In this document: positions 44,873 to 53,172 of the stretch, piece after piece
Layout of the letters: every line of letters begins with the position of its first letter
How positions within the stretch are numbered: the stretch's first letter is position 1
DNA from: Clostridium sp. CAG:492
GTDB lineage: Bacteria > Bacillota > Clostridia > TANB77 > CAG-508
DNA length: 56,064 nucleotides
Direction: 5' to 3'
NCBI GenBank assembly: GCA_000434335.1
Contig: FR878266.1
Location: forward strand, 22,924-78,987
The notes under the pieces: model-generated
Told to the model about the DNA's origin: nothing
The model's input: the letters and a program-made list of their open reading frames with translations, nothing else
Databases searched by the model: none
Made by a program: the position numbers and the translations under genes

Positions 44873-45067
44873 TAACATCTTTTTGGATTAATATTGAATT
44901 GCATTGTGCACTAGTGTTATCAATGCTTTCGAAGATTTTTATTTAGTGTTTGATTTGGTTAAAATTGGGGTGTTTTTGAAAAATTGATCCCCAATTTCTC
45001 CCCAATTTTTTATAAAGAATTTTGGGAAGTATTTGGATCTTTATTTTATAATTTGGAGGTTTATTTT

Positions 45068-45364
45068 ATGGATAATAATTTAAGAGAAGTAAATGATGAT
45101 TTAATGAAGGAATAGTTTCAATTTAGAGAAGAAACAAAACTTTGTAATCTAACAGAAGAAGATAAAAAACATTTTATTCATTTTGAGAAAATAAGTAAAA
45201 ATATTTTAAATAGCATACCTGAAAAGAATAGGCAATATGTTAAGAAGCAATTAGATCAACTTGATAAGAATTTCTATGATTATATTTATTATTGGTGCGA
45301 GAAATATTATAGGAATGGATTTTGTGATGGGATGGAATTGATTGGTGGATGTATGAATTCATAA
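45068..45364 (+). pseudogene. Small DUF6809-like ORF with an in-frame amber codon
   Basis: A good box (TTGGAGG) precedes ATG 45068. Reading is open for 98 codons except TAG at 45113-45115 (codon 16), then TAA at 45362. The second part is a charged helical protein ending YYWCEKYYRNGFCDGMELIG, reminiscent of small DUF6809-type proteins found on integrative elements. It is probably a pseudogene. Read-through of the amber codon is the alternative. Confidence 0.6.
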
Positions 45365-45377
45365 AATAATTATAATA

Positions 45378-45521
45378 TTATTTATTATTTGGACATTTTA
45401 TTAACAAATTATTTTTTTCGCTCAATTTTTTTATTTTTACAAAAACACAACTATAATTATAAGAATATTGCTTATTTGTTAATAATGTATATCCATAATT
45501 AGAAAAATATTGACTTATCAT
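45378..45521 (-). CDS. Possible 47-aa micro-protein
   Basis: ATG 45521 has AGGAG 5 bases upstream. The product is basic, Tyr- and Asn-rich (MISQYFSNYGYTLLTNKQYS) with two Cys (YSCVFV, IKCPNN). It lies just beyond the terminator of the defence operon, in the same direction. No similarity recognised; it may be chance. Confidence 0.35.
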   Translation of the reverse strand: MISQYFSNYGYTLLTNKQYSYNYSCVFVKIKKLSEKNNLLIKCPNNK

Positions 45522-45534
45522 AATCGCTCCTAAC

Positions 45535-45569
45535 AAAAAAAGATTATATTAATAATATAATCTTTTTTT
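45535..45569 (-). terminator. Terminator of the defence operon
   Basis: AAAAAAAGATTATATT pairs with AATATAATCTTTTTTT around AATA. A perfect 16-bp stem that ends the leftward operon. Confidence 0.85.
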
Positions 45570-45578
45570 GTTATTTTA

Positions 45579-45740
45579 TTACTTTTTCTTTTTGCTTTCT
45601 ATTTTTCTCTCAATCTTTTTTGGTGATATTTTAATTGTATTAGACATTTTTATGTCTGATGGCTTTACCACTCTAACGTTAAAATTAGATTTTCCTGTAG
45701 ATGAAACACAATAATTACATAATAAACTATTATAATTCAT
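45579..45740 (-). CDS. 53-aa basic CxxC micro-protein
   Basis: ATG 45740 follows GGAGG with 11-base spacing and lies 6 bases after the SDH-protease gene, so the two are co-transcribed. The product has one CNYC pair near residues 8-11 and a long basic tail (KKIERKIESKKKK). It may bind zinc or nucleic acid. I do not recognise a family. Confidence 0.6.
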   Translation of the reverse strand: MNYNSLLCNYCVSSTGKSNFNVRVVKPSDIKMSNTIKISPKKIERKIESKKKK

Positions 45741-45746
45741 TACATT

Positions 45747-46760
45747 CTATCCTCCTATCATATTATTTTTCCATGATTCTGTATATTGAGTAATATTTTG
45801 AGTTACATTTAAGTCTGGAGCCACTATAAAATTAATATCAGTAACTTGCTCAATATAACTTTCGCCTTGCATACTCTCTACTGATGCAATTTTAACACTA
45901 TTTCTTACACTTTTAAATTTTCCTATATCAGTAGGATTAAAATTATTATTAATTGCAGTGGAAACTATTTTTTGAATATCAAAAAACTCATTAAATTGCA
46001 TTTCATTTGAAAAATCTTCACAAATCTCCCACATCCATTTTTCTACCTCTGGATCATTTTCTGCTATTTGTAAACCAATCTCTTTCGCTTCATTTCTTGA
46101 TAATGGATAGCCATGATGATAAAAAGCTGTATTTAACATTTCTGATATTGATTTTGCCTTTGCTTTATCTTGCATATGTGAAGATAGTAATTTTTCACTT
46201 AAAGATAATGCTAATTGAGAACTTCTTTTAGCCACTCCTATTGGGACTGTTCCCACTTCTTTTGTTAATAACTCGAATGATTTCTCCATTAATTCTTGAT
46301 CTGATATTCCTATATCTTTGACAAATTCAACATATTTTTTTATGTCTTCATATGCAAAATTCATTGGTGGTTGATTTGGTCTATTTACTGTTAATTGTGG
46401 GTCAACTGGCCCTAAGTTAGCATATGGATGCATTATAATTTCGTCTGCACCTAAAGCTAATAATGTAGCTGCACTATAGGCATTATATGGTATCATTGCA
46501 GAGATATTTTTAAATCTATCCCTTAATAGGTTGTCTATTCTTAAAGATACAATTGGATCTCCTCCTGTACTTATAATAAAAATATCTATACCATTTTCAG
46601 TATCTTTAATTGCATCTATATGTCTTATTATTTCTGGAATAACATCTTGAGCCATCATAACATTTATTCCAGGTCTAATTGATGTTACATAAACTAATAA
46701 AGGTCTCTTTCTTTTTTCTTGTATTTTATTATAAATTATTTTTCTACTTTCAAAAGCCAT
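45747..46760 (-). CDS. SDH-family Clp-fold serine protease
   Basis: 337-aa protein of the serine dehydrogenase proteinase family (PF01972), which has a ClpP/crotonase fold. Family motifs: RPLLVYVTSIRPG near residue 18, IDIFIISTGGDPIVSLRI (oxyanion glycines), MIPYNAYSAATLLALGADEI with the nucleophile Ser in AYSAATL, and MHPYANLGPVDPQ. No membrane segment. Members are frequent in prokaryotic defence islands, and here it is downstream of three nuclease genes. Its role there is unproven. It is separated from the AspBHI-like gene by 100 bases, so it may have its own promoter. Confidence 0.85.
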   Translation of the reverse strand: MAFESRKIIYNKIQEKRKRPLLVYVTSIRPGINVMMAQDVIPEIIRHIDAIKDTENGIDIFIISTGGDPIVSLRIDNLLRDRFKNISAMIPYNAYSAATLLALGADEIIMHPYANLGPVDPQLTVNRPNQPPMNFAYEDIKKYVEFVKDIGISDQELMEKSFELLTKEVGTVPIGVAKRSSQLALSLSEKLLSSHMQDKAKAKSISEMLNTAFYHHGYPLSRNEAKEIGLQIAENDPEVEKWMWEICEDFSNEMQFNEFFDIQKIVSTAINNNFNPTDIGKFKSVRNSVKIASVESMQGESYIEQVTDINFIVAPDLNVTQNITQYTESWKNNMIGG

Positions 46761-46860
46761 ATTTTTTTCTCCTTTTGTGTAGTATACTACAATTATAATG
46801 AAAATTCAATACCTAAAACCTTTACAAATCCTTAGATAATATATTTGTATATCAAATAAT

Positions 46861-48144
46861 TTATAATATATCAAAATTTCTTGTGGAAATTTTTTTATTA
46901 TATTCTTCTTCTAGTTGTTCCAAATATTCATCTAACTTTTTATAATCATTAGATCCTCCAAGAACATTTCTATCGATTAATTCTGCTAACTTTAGACCGT
47001 TTATTTTTATAAGTGGATACTTATCTTCTAGTATTTCTAATTGAACAGGATCTGAAAAATAAGAAGTAGTCACATATGCTCCAACCCAACCACGTTTTAA
47101 TCTTGCTACAGTTCTTGCAATATCTTTTCCACTAGTTGCATTCTTTTCACATTTGGCTTGTCCCAACAAAACAATATCTAATCCTTCAAAACCACTACCG
47201 ATATTCATTTTAAGTACAAAATCAATACCCCCATCTCCTGATTTTTTTGTGATCAAGCCATCTGTATACCTTACACTAGATTCATCTAAGAAAAATTTTG
47301 TACATTCCATAGCAAGAATTTCAAAAGTATGTTTTTTATTTTCATAAAATTCCTTTACTTTATTTAGTATAATTTCTTCTTTTGAGTTTTTGTTTGGAAT
47401 TTGATCTATTGCTTTTACTATATCTAATTTAGCAACATTTCTTCTACTTAATTCGATATTGCCTGTTTTAACCCAATCCTTCCATGCTTTAGGAGCATAT
47501 TTGTTAGTTTCTTCAGTTGTTAAGTTACTATCACATCTTTTAGCTATCCAATCCCAATCAAATTCTTCGTTTTCATTTGCCATTGAAAAAATAGCAAATT
47601 CAAATAGATAATTCGAAAACTCTTCACCTTTATTAGCTTGAGTAATTAACTTTGCACTATCTAAAACTCCAAAACCTTGAAATTTTAAATTTCCTTTAGC
47701 TCTATTGTCATAATTCACTCTTTCGAAAAATACGATTGGTACTGCTTCATTTTTTCTAATATCTGAATCTTCTGACTGAAATTTTGGTAAAAGTTTTAGT
47801 AACTCTTTATTACCAACTTTATCACTTGGTATAGAATTTCCATCTTTATTATCTCCATAATACTTTATATATCCATGATCTGTATCATAATAATCTTTCC
47901 ATGGTGCATATTCGCTACCTGCTTTATGAGGACTACTAGAAACAATTATTACTGGACATCTACTTTTACCATCAGAAGTGTTAATAACTTTTACTGAATG
48001 AATTCCTTTTTGGAATGTAAACGTTGAATCAAAATTTTTAACTTTAGTATAGTAAAAATAATTTGGCAATCCATCTACTTCTTCTATATCTTCTGATCTA
48101 TTTTGATTTGAATATCTATAAATTTTCCCTATTTTTAATTTCAT
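46861..48144 (-). CDS. Modification-dependent restriction endonuclease, AspBHI-like
   Basis: 427-aa protein. The N-terminal half (about 1-190) matches the AspBHI N-terminal domain pattern: SSSPHKAGSEYAPWKDYYDT, GYIKYYGDNKDGN, GNKELLKLLP and PIVFFERVNY. The C-terminal half (about 270-400) has an Mrr-like nuclease core: GLITKKSGDGGIDFVLKM and LLGQAKCEKN, i.e. D-x(n)-QxK. AspBHI-type enzymes cut DNA carrying 5-methylcytosine. It lies 24 bases after another nuclease gene, in the operon of a cytosine methyltransferase. Cleavage of self-methylated DNA would have to be avoided. Specificity cannot be read from the sequence. Confidence 0.8.
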   Translation of the reverse strand: MKLKIGKIYRYSNQNRSEDIEEVDGLPNYFYYTKVKNFDSTFTFQKGIHSVKVINTSDGKSRCPVIIVSSSPHKAGSEYAPWKDYYDTDHGYIKYYGDNKDGNSIPSDKVGNKELLKLLPKFQSEDSDIRKNEAVPIVFFERVNYDNRAKGNLKFQGFGVLDSAKLITQANKGEEFSNYLFEFAIFSMANENEEFDWDWIAKRCDSNLTTEETNKYAPKAWKDWVKTGNIELSRRNVAKLDIVKAIDQIPNKNSKEEIILNKVKEFYENKKHTFEILAMECTKFFLDESSVRYTDGLITKKSGDGGIDFVLKMNIGSGFEGLDIVLLGQAKCEKNATSGKDIARTVARLKRGWVGAYVTTSYFSDPVQLEILEDKYPLIKINGLKLAELIDRNVLGGSNDYKKLDEYLEQLEEEYNKKISTRNFDIL

Positions 48145-48168
48145 ATTACTTTCCTTTTATTTGTTATA

Positions 48169-49281
48169 TTATTTAATTATTTTTTCTAATTCTTTTATTA
48201 GTTTATTTCCTATTCCATTTAAATAAAAAGCACATTGTTTTTGCATAAAATACTCACTTCCGTCATTTCCTGTTCTGTCTAATGTTGCAAATTTAACTGA
48301 ATACTGTTTTCCAACTTCTAATTGAATACCATTAAAACTACAACCATTTTCTAAAGCAGTAATTACTATTCCATCATTATTATATTTGCATATCTCAATT
48401 TTTTCTATTTTATCAGCAGAAAAATCCAATATAGCTGTATTCTCTTTAATACTCATCTTTTTTCTCCATAGTTTATTGAATTCATATATTTTTTTTACAC
48501 GAGGACTTTTATTTGCATATGAACTCAATTTATCATGTAATAAATTTGATCTCATATTATTTTTTCTAATATTAATTTCTTTCATTCTTTGTACACTTAC
48601 ATTTCCACCACATAAAGTAGCTTGTTTCATAAAATCAGTAGCATTTGTAACAGCAATTAATTTTAACGTTCCTATAATGTCTGATGAATAATCTATAGGA
48701 GTTATTTTAGTAACTCTTGTATTTTTATCCATTTCAATAAATACTGCATCATCCATTTGCATTTTCTTGGCAATATTTTTGTTTAATAATTTAGAATCTA
48801 AAAATGGTACTAAATAATCTATTCTTAAATCTAAATCTACAAATATCATATATTCAGAATAACCTTGATCTCTAAGGCTAATCATTTGATCTTTTGCTTT
48901 AAAAGTTTTTATTTCAATTTGTGGCATACCCTTTTCAGGTTCCCATTTATTATTAAATTTTGTAAAGCGAATTCGTTTTCCATCTACAATAATTCCAAAA
49001 ATATCTGGTGCTATACCTGAAACTGATTTCTTTGGATCATAATAATAGTAATCATTTATAACATGAACCTCTTTCTTTGTTTCAATTTGTGGTAAAATAA
49101 TTTTCTCAAAAACTAATGAATCTGATATTGTATTTATAAATCTATCAAATATCCCACCCATTGAATCACTCTTAGATGTTAATGCTCCTTGCATTGTTGT
49201 ACCTTTTTGATTCTGAACTAATTTTGTTATAAAATATACTCTTTCAATAATATCATCCCTATTAAAACTAACTTCTTTCAT
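48169..49281 (-). CDS. Unclassified PD-(D/E)xK nuclease, likely type II restriction enzyme
   Basis: 370-aa protein with no family I can name. A nuclease core is visible at about residues 85-140: GIAPDIFGIIVDGKRIRF then MPQIEIKTFKAKDQ, i.e. PD-x(n)-ExK. The preceding text MGGIFDRFINTISDSLVFEK resembles lead-in helices of some restriction enzymes. The C-terminal 120 residues look like a beta-rich domain. It overlaps neither neighbour (12 and 24 bases) and is clearly in the Bsp6I-like operon. It may be a second restriction enzyme or a partner of the AspBHI-like protein. Confidence 0.7.
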   Translation of the reverse strand: MKEVSFNRDDIIERVYFITKLVQNQKGTTMQGALTSKSDSMGGIFDRFINTISDSLVFEKIILPQIETKKEVHVINDYYYYDPKKSVSGIAPDIFGIIVDGKRIRFTKFNNKWEPEKGMPQIEIKTFKAKDQMISLRDQGYSEYMIFVDLDLRIDYLVPFLDSKLLNKNIAKKMQMDDAVFIEMDKNTRVTKITPIDYSSDIIGTLKLIAVTNATDFMKQATLCGGNVSVQRMKEINIRKNNMRSNLLHDKLSSYANKSPRVKKIYEFNKLWRKKMSIKENTAILDFSADKIEKIEICKYNNDGIVITALENGCSFNGIQLEVGKQYSVKFATLDRTGNDGSEYFMQKQCAFYLNGIGNKLIKELEKIIK

Positions 49282-49293
49282 AAATTTTTCCCC

Positions 49294-49851
49294 CTAATCA
49301 TCATCTTCCATTAGATTTATTTTCTTTATTGGTTTTAATCTTAAAGGATTTATTATTTTATCTTTTATTGAAAGTCTAGGTCTTCTACCTTGTAATTGTT
49401 GGTCTCTAAATGTTTCAGCTTTCTTACTGTTTAAAACAATATTGTAAATGTTTGTCGAATCTATTTCATAAAACCATACATTTCCGTCCACACTTCCATT
49501 AGGTGCTAAATCTGCAAAAATCAATTTATCCCATGTTGAAGTTGGACCAAATGAAGTACAATCATTTTGTATTGAAGCTGATTTTATTTGAATTCCCTCA
49601 CCAGTTTCTTTATCAACAGCATCATAAGAATGAGCTGTTCCATTTGTTCTTACTGCATTAAAAAATATACAATATAGAGCTTCACTAAATACATCTGGTA
49701 CATTTAAGTTTCTTCCTCCAAATTGTTTCAAATCAGAATTAATATCAGTCCATTTACGGAAAATTTGTTTGAATTTTTTGTAATCTTCCATATCAAATTC
49801 ATCACCAATTACTATTGTATTATCTTTTAATTTTACTTTTACTTGTTTCAT
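49294..49851 (-). CDS. Bsp6I-family type II restriction endonuclease
   Basis: 185-aa protein matching the Bsp6I family, whose founding member cuts GCNGC. Family text: RKWTDINSDLKQFGGRNLN, VPDVFSEALYCIFFN, RTNGTAHSYDAVD and EGIQIKSASIQNDCTSFGP. The Asp in YDAVD and QIKSAS together form a D-x(n)-QxK nuclease site. STWDKLIFADL and GNVWFYEID follow. It starts 19 bases after the controller gene. The target GCNGC is inferred from family only. Confidence 0.88.
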   Translation of the reverse strand: MKQVKVKLKDNTIVIGDEFDMEDYKKFKQIFRKWTDINSDLKQFGGRNLNVPDVFSEALYCIFFNAVRTNGTAHSYDAVDKETGEGIQIKSASIQNDCTSFGPTSTWDKLIFADLAPNGSVDGNVWFYEIDSTNIYNIVLNSKKAETFRDQQLQGRRPRLSIKDKIINPLRLKPIKKINLMEDDD

Positions 49852-49870
49852 ATCTTCTCTTATATATGAA

Positions 49871-50101
49871 TTAATTCATTTTAAATAACACTTCTGGAGA
49901 TATATTTAGGACATCGCATATGTCAAAAATTACTTCTAAAGAAACTGGCGTTACCATATTAGGTGCTTCTATATTACTCATATGAGTTCTACTTATTCCT
50001 ATTTTTTCAGCCAATTCAATTTGTGTCATCTTTTTTAATTTTCTTTGTAAAGAAATATTTAATCCTATTCTTATATACTTCTCTGAATGTTTATTATCCA
50101 T
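49871..50101 (-). CDS. XRE-family HTH regulator, likely restriction controller (C protein)
   Basis: 76-aa protein with the HTH pattern GLNISLQRKLKKMTQIELAE, KIGISRTHMSNIE and LEVIFDICDVLNISPEVLF. Size and position, directly upstream of the restriction gene and downstream of the methyltransferase, match C proteins that delay restriction enzyme synthesis on entry into a new host. The AAGGAGGA box is 6 bases before ATG 50101. It is preceded by a structured leader. Confidence 0.9.
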   Translation of the reverse strand: MDNKHSEKYIRIGLNISLQRKLKKMTQIELAEKIGISRTHMSNIEAPNMVTPVSLEVIFDICDVLNISPEVLFKMN

Positions 50102-50127
50102 ATACTTCCTCCTTCGGGATTATTTTA

Positions 50128-50231
50128 TAAAAAAAGCTAAATTATTAAAACAAGCTGTAGCTTTGCATTATTAAATATAATAAATGCAAATACAAATTTC
50201 AATATTGTTTTTTTAATAAAAAACAATACAT
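50128..50231 (-). promoter_or_regulatory. Structured leader before the controller gene
   Basis: Read leftward, the gap between methyltransferase and controller genes holds three hairpins. TATTGTTTTTT pairs with AAAAAACAATA (50204-50229), probably the methyltransferase terminator, and GCATT pairs with AATGC (50165-50186). The third is a set AAGCTA (50158-50163), CAGCTT (50152-50157) and TAGCTT (50134-50139), the last followed by seven T. The first segment can pair with either of the others (AAGC-UACA-GCUU or AAGCTA/TAGCTT), an arrangement typical of attenuators. Found by eye; the controller promoter was not identified. Confidence 0.5.
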
Positions 50232-50300
50232 CAATGCACTTTAAGTTAATGTATTTCTTAAAAATAAAAATAGAAGATGAGTATTCACCTTCTACACATT

Positions 50301-51464
50301 TTAATTATTATCATTTTTTTCTAAAATTTTTAATAGTTCTTCAGATAAAGTTGTTATTATTGGTACTGAAACTGCATTTCCTGCTTGCTTATATAGCTGT
50401 GAATCTGGATATTTTTTTCCTTTAAATTCCTTAGGTAGCTCATACCCATTTCCAACAGGAAATCCTTGTAACTTAAAAGTTTCAGTAGGTGTTAATTTTC
50501 TAATGCCATCACTAACTCTAATCAATGGAACATTATGCCCACCTGTTCCCATGTTAGCTGTTAATGTAGGACAAACTCCACTTTTATTTTTTCTGACGTA
50601 CATACCTCTACGACATTGATAAAATTGATACATTTCATCTATTTGCTCATCTAAATTAATTCTATTTTCTTTATCTGAATTTTTAAATTCATCAAGTGAA
50701 ACAAAATAATTTGGATATTTAGTTTTAGTATAATAATACTTTTCAGCGTTCTCCTTTGTTAAATCATAATTTATTATTTTTTTAATATCTGTTACCCTAT
50801 CTTTAGGAGACTTGTTATTATGTAGACTAGAAAGAACATCTTTATTATATAAATCAAATAGTTCTATGTCTTTTTCATTTAATAAACCAATAATATATAT
50901 TCTCTCTCTATTTTGTGGTAAATCAGAATATTCCATTGTATTTAATACTTTTTCAAATATCTTATAACCACAGTTCTCTAATTTTTCTTTTATAACTTTA
51001 TATGTTCTTCCATTATCATGTGCTTGTAAATTTTTTACATTTTCTAAAAATAATACTCTAGGTTTATAAAATTTTTTTCCTAACATATTAATTAGATCTA
51101 TGATATTTAAAAACAAATTTCCTCTTTCATCTTCAAATCCTTTTTGTTCCCCTGCAATACTAAATGCTTGACAAGGAAATCCACCATTTAAAATATCTAT
51201 AGGCTCTTTTAATATTAATTCATGAAGATTTTCATAATATTTCTTTTCTTTACTATCTTTTGATAGTTCAGGATGTAAGACTAATTTTATATCGCCTTGT
51301 AACAATGTATGTTTAAAATTAGTTTTATATGTAGCACAAGCATATTCATCTATTTCATTTGCCCATAATAGTTTGTATTTAGCATTATCACTTTTTGCAT
51401 TTTGAAACCCCAGACAAATACCACCTACTCCTGCAAATAAACTTCCAACTTTATATTCTTTCAT
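50301..51464 (-). CDS. DNA (cytosine-5) methyltransferase
   Basis: 387-aa C5 methyltransferase of the restriction system. Motif I is SLFAGVGGICLGFQ, motif IV with the catalytic Cys is NGGFPCQAFSIAG, motif VI is VLFLENVKNL, motif VIII is LPQNRERIYIIGL and motif X is YKQAGNAVSVPI. A target-recognition region lies at about 225-325. Paired with a Bsp6I-family enzyme, it probably methylates GCNGC. It follows the ASCH gene by 35 bases. Confidence 0.95.
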   Translation of the reverse strand: MKEYKVGSLFAGVGGICLGFQNAKSDNAKYKLLWANEIDEYACATYKTNFKHTLLQGDIKLVLHPELSKDSKEKKYYENLHELILKEPIDILNGGFPCQAFSIAGEQKGFEDERGNLFLNIIDLINMLGKKFYKPRVLFLENVKNLQAHDNGRTYKVIKEKLENCGYKIFEKVLNTMEYSDLPQNRERIYIIGLLNEKDIELFDLYNKDVLSSLHNNKSPKDRVTDIKKIINYDLTKENAEKYYYTKTKYPNYFVSLDEFKNSDKENRINLDEQIDEMYQFYQCRRGMYVRKNKSGVCPTLTANMGTGGHNVPLIRVSDGIRKLTPTETFKLQGFPVGNGYELPKEFKGKKYPDSQLYKQAGNAVSVPIITTLSEELLKILEKNDNN

Positions 51465-51499
51465 TTCGCACCTCTTTCAATTATATTGTATTTAATTTT

Positions 51500-52003
51500 T
51501 TATTGAATACAAACCCCATATTTTGTATTAATATTTTTTCTACAAATATCTTCATCTTGTATTGTTTGAAAACTATTTTCTACTACTTCATTTGTAAACT
51601 CTATATTTTTCCCTATATATTCTTCTAATTCAATAAAATTATCTAAATAGTAATATGATTCTGGAATAATAAATTTTTCTAAATCATTTCTTAAATCACT
51701 TAAAGATATTTCTGTTGTCATTTTAAACTTATTGATTGGCATTGCATACTTGTAATTTCTTGAAAGATAATCATCAATTCTTCTATTTACTACTATATTA
51801 TTTTTGTATATCTCTTTCCAATCTTTTAATTCAATTCTTTTATCAAATTCAATATATCCAACTATCTTTTGAATCGGTTTGCTAATATATAAATAAGCTC
51901 TCACTGGTTCAGTATAAAATTGATGTCTATATTCAAATATCTTTTTTCCATTTCTTATCAATTCAAAAACTTCTGGCTTTAAACTTAATAACATCGTACG
52001 CAT
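51500..52003 (-). CDS. ASCH/PUA-superfamily protein
   Basis: 167-aa protein whose first 80 residues fit an ASCH fold: MLLSLKPEVFELIRNGKK, IFEYRHQF and VRAYLYISKPIQKIVGYIEF. The rest is charged and helical. ASCH and the related EVE and YTH domains bind RNA or modified bases. As first gene of the methyltransferase operon it may sense modified nucleic acid, but this is inference. No ribosome binding site of good quality is visible at ATG 52003 (GAGGTAAAAAAATGCG). Confidence 0.7.
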   Translation of the reverse strand: MRTMLLSLKPEVFELIRNGKKIFEYRHQFYTEPVRAYLYISKPIQKIVGYIEFDKRIELKDWKEIYKNNIVVNRRIDDYLSRNYKYAMPINKFKMTTEISLSDLRNDLEKFIIPESYYYLDNFIELEEYIGKNIEFTNEVVENSFQTIQDEDICRKNINTKYGVCIQ

Positions 52004-52217
52004 TTTTTTACCTCAATAAATATAATAAATTACATATCTATTTATATCATAAAATTAATTTTTTTTCCACTAATCAAACAATACTTGTATAAAAATTTTT
52101 TCTTTTTTATATCAAACATTTGTTTACTTGTCAATATTTTTTATCTGATAAATATTATTTAATTCTTTCCATATTTCACCAAACTCAATTTTTGTATAAA
52201 GATACAACTTATATTAC

Positions 52218-52460
52218 CTAATAAGTTAATTGATTAATATTATTTTCTATTTTTCTTAATTCGTATACAAAATTTTTAACATCTTCGATTACAATAATAT
52301 CTCTTTTCAATTTCTGTTCAATTAATTATTCTGATAATGACATTTCTGCTTTTTGACTCTTTTTAATCAATCTTTCTTTTTGTATCACTTTTATTGTCTA
52401 TTCTTTTAGTAATATATTTATTACTTTTTCTCTTATAATTGTTATGCTGTTCTATATTTA
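52218..52460 (-). pseudogene. Decayed mobC-like relaxosome gene
   Basis: Read leftward: NKYITKRIDNKSDTKRK in one frame, then ERLIKKSQKAEMSLSE, stop TAA, LIEQKLKRDIIVIEDV, KNFVYELRKIENNINQLTY in the next. The text SLSE-YLI and YELRKIENNINQL is typical of MobC/relaxosome accessory proteins of mobilisable elements. At least one frameshift and one stop codon interrupt it. Confidence 0.65.
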
Positions 52461-52462
52461 CC

Positions 52463-52627
52463 TCACTTTCTAAAATTATCATAAAAACTTTCAAAAAATT
52501 TCGGCATATATTCCATTTGTTCATAATTTAAGTAACCTTCATTTTTCAAAATTTCCTATATATTGTTCTCACAAATTCTCATTTCACAATGGTTTGATTT
52601 ATCCAATATATTTTGAATTTTTTGCAT
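52463..52627 (-). pseudogene. Decayed small ORF upstream of the mobC-like remnant
   Basis: Starts MQKIQNILDKSNHCEMRICE and contains an in-frame TAG after 24 codons, then EILKNEGYLNYEQMEYMPKF. It directly precedes the mobC-like remnant in the same direction. Family unknown; probably another element gene in decay. Confidence 0.45.
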
Positions 52628-52689
52628 GAGAAGAAAAAATTCAGTAGTTTATTGATTGTATTTATAATACTTATTTTGTTGACTTTTCA

Positions 52690-53141
52690 ATGATACAGAT
52701 AAACCTAGAAAGAGTTTTAGAAAAAAATAATATATTATTACAGATATATTATCTAATGAATATGACAAAATCAAAGAACTGACAAACAACAAGAAAATTA
52801 TTATGCAATTAACAAATTATTAGCTGACAATAGTACAGCAAAAATCAACTATAATTTAAATTCATTTTTTATAAACAACATTTCTGAAAATATCTCTACT
52901 AATTGCGCCTTTTCTTATAATACTATTGATAACTTTTTATATTGTATTGTTAAAGAATTAATAATTAATGTTAAAAATATAAATTTTGAATGTTGTAAGA
53001 ATTCTTGCTATTGGTTTATTAATACAAATAGTAATAAACAAAAACATTGCGATTCTATATTTGAAAATAATATGACTTGTAATTGAATTGCAAAAGAAGA
53101 ACTACTGAAATGGCTTGAATATCTGAAAATTCTAAAATAAA
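52690..53141 (+). pseudogene. Decayed DUF6076-like zinc-finger gene
   Basis: An initial frame (MIQINLERVLEKNNILLQIY) ends at TGA 52780. A second frame carries about 100 codons with CCKNSCYWFINTNSNKQKHC, a C-x-x-x-C and C-D pattern like DUF6076 proteins of integrative elements. TGA 53084 is then followed by an in-frame tail (KEELLKWLEYLKILK). Multiple disruptions show it is dead. Confidence 0.55.
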
Positions 53142-53172
53142 AATACAAATCTCAACGATTTGTATTTTTATT
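53140..53172. terminator. Terminator of the right-hand nuclease gene
   Basis: AAATACAAATC pairs with GATTTGTATTT around TCAAC, with A/T runs on both sides. Confidence 0.8.
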
